A stretch of 6,433 bases of DNA from positions 1-6,433 of the forward strand of contig JABFSB010000023.1 of NCBI GenBank assembly GCA_013140875.1. Direction: 5' to 3'. The notes below the pieces were generated by a model that was not told the origin of the DNA, made no database searches, and saw only the letters and a program-made list of their open reading frames with translations. Source of the stretch: Acidobacteriota bacterium (GTDB taxonomy: Bacteria; Acidobacteriota; Blastocatellia; Pyrinomonadales; Pyrinomonadaceae). A program made the position numbers and the translations under genes. Shown piece by piece: positions 1 through 4,711 of this stretch; position 1 is the first letter of the stretch; every line of letters begins with the position of its first letter.

Positions 1-87
1 ATAATAGGTCGCAACCGCGGGGAAAAGAAACTCTTTGTGTTTACGAACCGCCTCGGAAACAGTGAATTGGTTTTCGGCTTGGGTCAT
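1..87 (-). CDS. Probable class-III PLP-dependent aminotransferase, N-terminal fragment (partial)
   Basis: An open frame of 29 codons runs from ATG at 87-85 off the left edge of the window. The translation begins MTQAENQFTVSEAV and continues with KHKEFLFPAVATYY. The stretch resembling '(Y/F)LFPxVxxYY' recalls the N-terminus of the acetylornithine/4-aminobutyrate-type aminotransferases (fold-type I, class III), where this segment precedes the first glycine-rich substrate-site strand. That resemblance is from memory and rests on only 29 residues, so the family call is tentative and the substrate unknown. The start lies 4 nt after the stop codon of the upstream toxin gene on the same strand. No Shine-Dalgarno sequence precedes it; the leader is A-rich (AAATTAAAAAT). 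Translational coupling to the toxin gene, or a promoter inside the toxin gene, would be needed for expression. Confidence 0.55.
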   Translation of the reverse strand, partial: MTQAENQFTVSEAVRKHKEFLFPAVATYY

Positions 88-91
88 ATTT

Positions 92-406
92 TTAATTTAG
101 GGTGTCGATCGCATCGTCAAATATTTGCACCTCGTCACGTGAACTATGCAATACACGAAATATTTCTACGCCACTCTCAGTAGGAAAATAGAAAATGTTG
201 TAATTTCCAAAGGGAAAGCGTCTTAAGCCAGTCATAACGTCTGAACGTAATGTTCCAATCAATTTGTTTTCCGATATCAGACGAAAAATATCCAGAATGT
301 CCAAAATCAACTCATGTGCAGCCTCGCCATCGCGTTCGGCGATGTAAGCACAAATTTCCTCTAAGTCGGTATCGATATACTCAGAGAAGTATATTTTACC
401 AGTCAC
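92..406 (-). CDS. parE: ParE/RelE-family toxin of a type II toxin-antitoxin pair
   Basis: A 104-residue protein with the layout of the RelE/ParE superfamily: a helical N-terminal half (EYIDTDLEEICAYIAERDG, then the helix around residues 30-48), followed by the beta-strand core with LRRFPFGNYNIFYFP (about residues 60-74) and VEIFRVLHSSRD (about 80-91). The pattern 'RRFPxGNYxIFYxP...VEIxRVLHxxRD' is typical of ParE-like toxins. Family members poison DNA gyrase (ParE) or cleave ribosome-bound mRNA (RelE); the sequence alone does not tell which applies here. The start is GTG at 406-404. Its first base is shared in a GTGA overlap with the TGA stop of the antitoxin gene, and it is preceded by a strong AAAGGAG site at 418-412 with 5-nt spacing. 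It is co-transcribed with the antitoxin gene. The region is AT-richer than its neighbours (about 35% GC at 241-300), consistent with horizontal acquisition. Confidence 0.88.
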   Translation of the reverse strand: MTGKIYFSEYIDTDLEEICAYIAERDGEAAHELILDILDIFRLISENKLIGTLRSDVMTGLRRFPFGNYNIFYFPTESGVEIFRVLHSSRDEVQIFDDAIDTLN

Positions 407-696
407 ACCTGCTCCTTTACTTTTGAAGCACGAGCTTTAGCTTTTGAAAATATTCGTTCACCAAATTCGACGAGTTCTTGCTCGGTTTCAACCAAAGTGT
501 ATTGGCCGTTCTTTATTTGCTCCACTCCCAACATTATCTCGCGGCGCAATTCATCAAGCCGAATTCGCTTTAATTCGTCATGATCCTGAAGCAGTCGCAA
601 TCCTTCGCGAATGACTTCGCTGGCGGAATTGTAGCGGCCGGATTTTACTTTATCGTTGACGAGTTTTTCGAGTTCGGGTGTTAAAGACACGTTCAT
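403..696 (-). CDS. parD: ParD-family ribbon-helix-helix antitoxin
   Basis: A 97-residue protein beginning MNVSLTPELEKLVNDKVKSG, followed by RYNSASEVIREGLRLLQDHD. This is the standard N-terminal ribbon-helix-helix of ParD/CopG antitoxins: the short strand MNVSLTPE pairs in the dimer to bind the DNA major groove, and 'GRYxSASEVIREGLRLL' is the family hallmark. The C-terminal half (about residues 45-97) is charged and helical and would wrap the toxin; its tail KAKARASKVKEQV is rich in lysine. The protein neutralises the downstream ParE-type toxin and, as in characterised ParD proteins, should repress its own promoter as a complex. ATG at 696-694 has an AAGAGG site at 710-705 with 8-nt spacing. 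It overlaps the toxin gene by 4 nt and is preceded by its own promoter and a candidate operator. Confidence 0.9.
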   Translation of the reverse strand: MNVSLTPELEKLVNDKVKSGRYNSASEVIREGLRLLQDHDELKRIRLDELRREIMLGVEQIKNGQYTLVETEQELVEFGERIFSKAKARASKVKEQV

Positions 697-710
697 AAGT
701 TTTACCTCTT
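697..710 (-). promoter_or_regulatory. Ribosome binding site of the antitoxin gene
   Basis: AAGAGG at 710-705 lies 8 nt before the antitoxin ATG. It supports the chosen start. Confidence 0.6.
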
Positions 711-719
711 ACTTTTAAG

Positions 720-748
720 ACGATAAAACAAATAACAATCTATGTCAA
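720..748 (-). promoter_or_regulatory. Sigma70-type promoter of parDE
   Basis: Read leftward, there is a perfect -35 TTGACA (748-743), a 17-bp spacer (742-726) and a -10 TATCGT (725-720, 4 of 6 matches to TATAAT). Transcription would start at about 713-711, which makes a short leader holding the AAGAGG site. It lies between the DUF885 stop codon and the antitoxin start, so parDE can be transcribed independently of the genes upstream. Confidence 0.65.
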
Positions 749-759
749 TCTTTGTTATT
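731..759. promoter_or_regulatory. Candidate antitoxin operator: inverted repeat with 10-bp-phased direct repeat
   Basis: A perfect 8-bp inverted repeat, AATAACAA (731-738) and TTGTTATT (752-759), is separated by 13 bp. Inside it a direct repeat CAATCT occurs at 736-741 and 746-751, exactly one helical turn apart. The block covers the -35 box and most of the spacer of the parDE promoter. Ribbon-helix-helix antitoxins commonly bind such short phased repeats to autorepress. Binding here is inferred. In RNA form the same arms could also pair as a weak AU-rich hairpin followed by UGUUUU. Confidence 0.5.
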
Positions 760-768
760 ACAACTTTA

Positions 769-2520
769 CTAAAACAGTGGCCCTTTGTCGTCCGCGCCCA
801 TCATGGCTCTGCGAACCTGCGGAATCGGCGGGCCGCCGTAGGATAAAAATGCGTCGTGGAATTGCTTCCATGCCGTACGGCCGCCGCGAGATGCAGTCCA
901 GTCGTCACGCAGTTTTCGGATCATCAGTTTGCCCATCGTGTAGTTTAGATAAGCCGGGTCAAATGTGCCGCGGGCCGACTGCTGGTCGGCGCTGCCCTCG
1001 TCCTGCAAGCCCTGCTCGACGAACATCTTCTTAGAGTCGGCAACGGTCATACCTTTTGTATGCAGTCCGATAGCGGATAGAAATCTCACGTTGCGAAGCA
1101 ATGCTTCCTGCAGCTGACCGAGATGCATTTCCGGATCGCCCGCTCCAAGCCCGGCGTCGTACATCATTTCTTCGGTGTAGTGGGCCCAGCCTTCGGCAAA
1201 CGCATAGCCGACAAATACCTGCCCGAATTTCGATTTCGAACGGTTTGCATGCAGAAATTGGAGAAAATGGCCCGGGTAGCCTTCATGAACTGATGTAAAG
1301 AGCAGACTTCCCTTACCCGGGACATATGAATCCTGCTTCTCTTTTGGCCAGGTAGGATCGGGCGGCGAAACGTAATAGACCGACGGTAGGCCCGTTTCAT
1401 ACGGCCCCGGAATATTGATGTATGCAAAATTCCACGCCTTGTACGGCGGGGCCTGGGCGACCTTACACTCCTCTGTTCCGGGGATCGTCACGATGTCCTT
1501 TTCCTGCAGGAATTTACGCAGGTCGGAAAGCTGAGTCGTGGCGGCGGCAACCACGTCGGTTCCCGGCGCCTTGCTCGCGTTCGCCTGATTGTTGCACTCG
1601 ATCAGCGTTTTGCCCGGCGCGTACTTTTCACACTCGGCTTTAAAGGCGGCAAGATTGCGGTCGAGATCGGCTTTTGCAATCTCCTCAAGCTTGGCCAGAT
1701 CGATGTCGACGCCCTCTGTCTGTTTTAGCATCTGCTTGAATTTGTCAGGACCGAGAGCAAAACTGTCGTTCGCGGTCTTTTCCTGCTCGCCGAGCCATGC
1801 GTCAAATTCCTTAATGGCCTTGGCCGCCGCGGCGTTCGCTTCCTTAAAATCCTTTTGCGAAGCCTCGTCTTTTACCGATTCAAAGATCTTTGGCACGTCT
1901 TTCTCATAAAAATCAGCCAAACCCCCGATCGTCTGGCGGCCGATCTTAATAAGGTTTTTTGCCAACGGCAGCTTCATGTTCGCCTTGATCTGCAGCAAAG
2001 CATTCGGCACATTTTTTGCGTATGCGGTGTATGATTTGATCCGCGTTTCGAGCGGTGCGTACGGACGTGATACGTAAACGTCTGGGTCGATCGAGTCGGC
2101 GTAATAATACGGATTTGTATGCGGTTGGTCGGCCGTTTCGCGCCAGAACAGGTCCTTGTCGATTTGCGATACCAGGTAATCGCGTTCAAATCGCTGGCGT
2201 TCGTCGAGGTCCGCATCCTTAAAGGCAACGGCTTTTTCACGCTCGGCCTTGAGCCGGACAATCTCCTTCTTGAGGCCGTCCTCGCTCCAATCGGCGAGTT
2301 TGCCATCATATTCATGTTTGCCCGAGAACACTGCGAACTGCGGATTCGCGTCAAAATAATCCTTTAAGAATTGCTCGACGTAGCCGTCCCATTTTGCGTT
2401 GGACGTATTGTTAAGATTCGCATTAGCGTTAGCGCCCTGGTTTGTGTTCGTTTTTGGCGTTTGGCAAGCCGCACCCATTAACACCAGATATGAGCAGATA
2501 ACAATTGCAATAACTCGCAT
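769..2520 (-). CDS. DUF885-family lipoprotein, predicted secreted metallopeptidase-like protein
   Basis: A 583-residue protein matching the DUF885 family in length and motifs. The N-terminus is a lipoprotein signal peptide: a hydrophobic stretch (residues 3-18) ends in LMGAAC with Cys19 as the probable lipidated residue. An Asn-rich linker follows (about 25-42, with NANANLNN). The long helical body carries HEGYPGH at 412-418 and FAEGWAHYTEEMM at 441-453. His412, Glu413, His418 and Glu443 are the expected metal and catalytic cluster by analogy with zinc peptidases. The C-terminus has YGGPPIPQVRRAMMG, usual for the family. Its true substrate is unknown; peptidase activity is an inference from the motif. 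ATG at 2520 is preceded by AAGGAG (2537-2532) at 11 nt. It follows the aldehyde dehydrogenase gene by 69 bp on the same strand with no obvious terminator between, so co-transcription is possible. Confidence 0.9.
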   Translation of the reverse strand: MRVIAIVICSYLVLMGAACQTPKTNTNQGANANANLNNTSNAKWDGYVEQFLKDYFDANPQFAVFSGKHEYDGKLADWSEDGLKKEIVRLKAEREKAVAFKDADLDERQRFERDYLVSQIDKDLFWRETADQPHTNPYYYADSIDPDVYVSRPYAPLETRIKSYTAYAKNVPNALLQIKANMKLPLAKNLIKIGRQTIGGLADFYEKDVPKIFESVKDEASQKDFKEANAAAAKAIKEFDAWLGEQEKTANDSFALGPDKFKQMLKQTEGVDIDLAKLEEIAKADLDRNLAAFKAECEKYAPGKTLIECNNQANASKAPGTDVVAAATTQLSDLRKFLQEKDIVTIPGTEECKVAQAPPYKAWNFAYINIPGPYETGLPSVYYVSPPDPTWPKEKQDSYVPGKGSLLFTSVHEGYPGHFLQFLHANRSKSKFGQVFVGYAFAEGWAHYTEEMMYDAGLGAGDPEMHLGQLQEALLRNVRFLSAIGLHTKGMTVADSKKMFVEQGLQDEGSADQQSARGTFDPAYLNYTMGKLMIRKLRDDWTASRGGRTAWKQFHDAFLSYGGPPIPQVRRAMMGADDKGPLF

Positions 2521-2589
2521 CGAATTTTCTTCTCCTTAATCTAAGACTGTAAGGCCGCACACTTCCCGCCGGTCGCGTTTATGCCTGTT

Positions 2590-4068
2590 TTAATAAAGAT
2601 TTCCTTCACGTTTACGCCCTGTATAATCGACATAAACCACCTTCAATTCCGTATAGAAATCGAGCGAGGTCGAGCCCTGTTCGCGCGGGCCGACGCCGGT
2701 GGCCTTGATACCGCCGAACGGAATGTGCGCTTCGCCGCCGGTCGTCGGAGAATTGACGTGAGTCATTCCGGTTTCAATATCGCGGATGAAGCGGAACATA
2801 TCGTTTGCGTCATTTGTAAAAACCGATGAGGATAAACCATATTCGCAATCGTTTGCAACGATCATCGCCTCTTCATAGTCCTTGACCCTTAGGACCGACA
2901 GCACCGGCCCAAAGATCTCTTCGCGGGCGATACGCATGTCGGGCATAACTCTGTCGAAAACGGTCGGCTCGACAAAATAGCCGTTGTCCAAACCTTCGCC
3001 CGTCGCGCGTCTGCCGCCGCATAAAAGTTGGGCGCCGTCCTCACGTCCGATATCGACGTACTTGAGAACCGTGTTGAATTGCTTTTCGTCAACGGACGGA
3101 CCGATCTCGGTCTTTGGGTCGCTGCCATCGCCTAAGCGAAATTTCTTCGCCCGCTCGATTATTCGTTCGACAAACTCGTCGGCGATCGTGTCGATGACGA
3201 TCGCCCTTGAAGTCGCGGTGCAACGCTGTCCGGTCGAGCCGAATGCTCCCTGTGCGGTCGATTCGATCGCAACATCCATGTCGCAGTCGTCCAGGACAAC
3301 CACTGGATTCTTTCCGCCCATTTCGCACTGCACCGGAATGCCGCGTTTTGCGCCCTGCTGATAGATCTTCAATCCAACCTCGGTCGAGCCGGTGAACGAG
3401 ATCGCCCGGACAGCCGGATGATCGGCCAACTCCTCGCCGACTTCACTTCCCTTTCCGAGTACAAGATTGAGAACGCCCGCGGGCACACCCGCCTCGGTAA
3501 ATATTTCTATCAGACGAACTGCCGTCGCCGGTGTCGATTCCGCCGCCTTCATCACAACCGTGTTGCCCGCGACCAATGCGGGTGCGATCTTCCACGCTGG
3601 GATCGCCACCGGGAAATTCCACGGCGTAATGCAGGCGACGACGCCGTGCGGCTCCTTGATCGTATAGGCGAAATTCGCGGGCAATTCGGACGGAATGGTC
3701 TCGCCGTTCATTCGACGCGATTCACCGGCGCAGAATTCGACCACATTGATCGCCCGATTGATCTCGCCTCGCGACTCGGAAAGCGTCTTTCCCTCTTCTC
3801 GGGTCAGGATCGCGGCGAGATCTTCTTTGTTGTCTTCCATCAGACGGGCAGCCCGGGCGATTATCCTGCCTCTCGCCGGAGCCGGCGTATCCCGCCAGCC
3901 CCTGAACGCGTCGTAGGCCGCCTCTACCGCCTTCCGGGCCTCTTCGCGTGTGCAAAGCTCAGACGTGCCGATAATGTCGTTGATATTGGCCGGATTGATA
4001 TTCGGAGCGGTCGCTCCGGATTTCGATTCCAGCCATTTGCCGTCGATAAAACTGCGGTATGTAGCCAT
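2590..4068 (-). CDS. NAD(P)-dependent aldehyde dehydrogenase, alpha-ketoglutarate semialdehyde dehydrogenase-like
   Basis: A complete ALDH-superfamily enzyme of 492 residues, oxidising an aldehyde to its acid with NAD(P)+, probably in the cytosol. Visible motifs, numbered from ATG 4068: TPWNFP with Asn151 (oxyanion hole); VVMKAAESTP with Lys174 (cofactor); FTGSTEVG at 225-232 (Rossmann glycine motif); CEMGGKN with Glu249 (general base); GQRCTATSR with Cys283 (nucleophile); EEIFGPV at 383-389 (cofactor ribose); and PFGGIKATG near 450. The whole pattern, including the EFCAGESRRMNGE segment and the C-terminal DFYTELKVVYVDY, is closest in my memory to alpha-ketoglutarate semialdehyde dehydrogenases of the YcbD/GucD type. 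No sugar-acid catabolic genes are nearby, so the substrate is uncertain. I chose ATG 4068 because GAGG (4078-4075) lies 6 nt upstream of it. The in-frame ATG at 4080 would add MRFF but has a poorer upstream site. Confidence 0.92.
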   Translation of the reverse strand: MATYRSFIDGKWLESKSGATAPNINPANINDIIGTSELCTREEARKAVEAAYDAFRGWRDTPAPARGRIIARAARLMEDNKEDLAAILTREEGKTLSESRGEINRAINVVEFCAGESRRMNGETIPSELPANFAYTIKEPHGVVACITPWNFPVAIPAWKIAPALVAGNTVVMKAAESTPATAVRLIEIFTEAGVPAGVLNLVLGKGSEVGEELADHPAVRAISFTGSTEVGLKIYQQGAKRGIPVQCEMGGKNPVVVLDDCDMDVAIESTAQGAFGSTGQRCTATSRAIVIDTIADEFVERIIERAKKFRLGDGSDPKTEIGPSVDEKQFNTVLKYVDIGREDGAQLLCGGRRATGEGLDNGYFVEPTVFDRVMPDMRIAREEIFGPVLSVLRVKDYEEAMIVANDCEYGLSSSVFTNDANDMFRFIRDIETGMTHVNSPTTGGEAHIPFGGIKATGVGPREQGSTSLDFYTELKVVYVDYTGRKREGNLY

Positions 4069-4078
4069 AAAAAACCTC
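4069..4078 (-). promoter_or_regulatory. Ribosome binding site that decides the aldehyde dehydrogenase start
   Basis: GAGG at 4078-4075 followed by six T residues precedes ATG 4068-4066. If translation began at the in-frame ATG 4080-4078 this site would fall inside the coding region. The family N-terminus (ATYRSFIDGKW) also fits the downstream ATG. Confidence 0.55.
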
Positions 4079-4090
4079 ATCGGAAAAACT

Positions 4091-4633
4091 TCACGGCTTT
4101 TTCGGCGATGTGCCCGAACCGGTTCCCGGCCCCTCCGCTTTTGGCAAGGTCAGTTTCCAGCCGCCGTCTTCCTTTACGAAATCCATTTCCGACCACTCGC
4201 CCTTTTCGTCCTTGAACTCAAGCACCGCTCGGTCACCGGTGATCTTCTCATTCCGAGTTTCAGCGGCGCCCGCCTGCGGTTTTTCAGCTAATCCCACGAG
4301 CATTTCGTCGAGCGATTTCTTTTCCAGTTTTCCCATCTCGGCGAAGAATTCGAGTATCTCTTTCGACAAAACTTTCTTCAGGCCCTGAGCGTCCTTCTTT
4401 TGCCTTAACGCAAAGGCCGTTTTATAAGCTTCCGTCGGCGTCGCGAGTGAGCCCGGCTCACCCGAAGATTCCGGCACAGGTGTCGCCGCGGTGGTCTCGG
4501 CGGGTTTCGGCGCCGACACGTTGACGTTCGAGTTCCCGCTTGCGGATGAATTATTTACCGGATTCGTCGGACACGCGGCGGTCATCGCGGCCGCCGCCAG
4601 TACGATTGCCGCAATTTCAGTGTTTTTGATCAC
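4091..4633 (-). CDS. Small lipoprotein with an NTF2-like (DUF4878-type) domain
   Basis: A 180-residue protein read from GTG 4633. It opens VIKNTEIAAIVLAAAAMTAAC, a short charged start then a hydrophobic stretch ending at Cys21, a plausible signal peptidase II site. A low-complexity Asn/Ser/Ala/Pro/Thr linker follows (about 22-64). The folded part (about 65-165) reads TPTEAYKTAFALRQKKDAQG, an acidic/basic helical segment, then strands ITGDRAVLEF, EWSEMDFVKED and GGWKLTLP. This order, a helix with 'A...kkD...' then strands ending in 'vkEdGgWKl', matches small NTF2-like/DUF4878 lipoproteins of unknown function. The C-terminus is a disordered Gly/Ser/Pro/Lys tail. The GTG start is preferred because GAGG (4644-4641) sits 7 nt upstream and because the longer in-frame version from 4699 would bury the signal peptide. 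The stop lies 22 bp before the aldehyde dehydrogenase start, suggesting an operon. Confidence 0.72.
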   Translation of the reverse strand: MIKNTEIAAIVLAAAAMTAACPTNPVNNSSASGNSNVNVSAPKPAETTAATPVPESSGEPGSLATPTEAYKTAFALRQKKDAQGLKKVLSKEILEFFAEMGKLEKKSLDEMLVGLAEKPQAGAAETRNEKITGDRAVLEFKDEKGEWSEMDFVKEDGGWKLTLPKAEGPGTGSGTSPKKP

Positions 4634-4644
4634 GTAATAACCTC
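4634..4644 (-). promoter_or_regulatory. Ribosome binding site deciding the GTG start of the small lipoprotein
   Basis: GAGG at 4644-4641 lies 7 nt before GTG 4633-4631. It is the only good site near a start that places the hydrophobic signal sequence at the N-terminus. Confidence 0.55.
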
Positions 4645-4646
4645 GA

Positions 4647-4675
4647 TATTCAATCTTACAAATTTTGGATACAAT
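4647..4675 (+). promoter_or_regulatory. Candidate promoter for the acyl-CoA synthetase gene
   Basis: A -10 TACAAT (4670-4675, 5 of 6 matches) has only a poor -35 (TATTCA, 4647-4652) 17 bp upstream. Its -10 overlaps that of the leftward candidate promoter by two bases, so the two directions would compete. An alternative -10, CACAAT at 4697-4702, would start transcription almost at the ATG and give a leaderless mRNA. Confidence 0.3.
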
Positions 4676-4701
4676 TTTACGACACTTCGATTCTGACACA
4701 A
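4674..4701 (-). promoter_or_regulatory. Candidate promoter for the lipoprotein/aldehyde dehydrogenase operon
   Basis: Read leftward, there is a -35-like TTGTGT (4701-4696, 3 of 6), a 16-bp spacer and a -10 TAAAAT (4679-4674, 5 of 6). Transcription from about 4667 would give a leader of roughly 34 nt containing the GAGG site. The -35 match is weak. Confidence 0.35.
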
Positions 4702-4711
4702 TTTACTTTCG

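Noticed and set aside
813..836. A palindrome-like segment in the DUF885 gene (GAACCTGCGG...GGCCGCC) that resembles the intragenic repeat of the acyl-CoA synthetase.
   Set aside because: It encodes GGPPIPQVR, the expected conserved C-terminus of DUF885 proteins, and it lacks the matching ACGCAGGCGG half, so the likeness is coincidental.
2416..2436. A short tandem TTAGCG repeat in the DUF885 gene.
   Set aside because: Only two units, explained by codons for the Asn-Ala linker after the lipidated cysteine. It is too short to call a microsatellite.
2521..2589. A possible terminator between the aldehyde dehydrogenase and DUF885 genes.
   Set aside because: GC-rich bases are present, but I could find no convincing stem followed by a T-tract on the leftward strand.
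3418..4215. A 265-codon open frame on the + strand antisense to the aldehyde dehydrogenase gene.
   Set aside because: It is Arg/Pro-rich with no recognisable family, and it lies opposite a complete, motif-perfect enzyme. This is typical of an antisense frame in GC-rich coding DNA.
4634..4699. A 22-residue N-terminal extension of the small lipoprotein beginning at GTG 4699.
   Set aside because: It would place charged and polar residues ahead of the signal sequence and has no ribosome binding site. GTG 4633 has GAGG at 7 nt.
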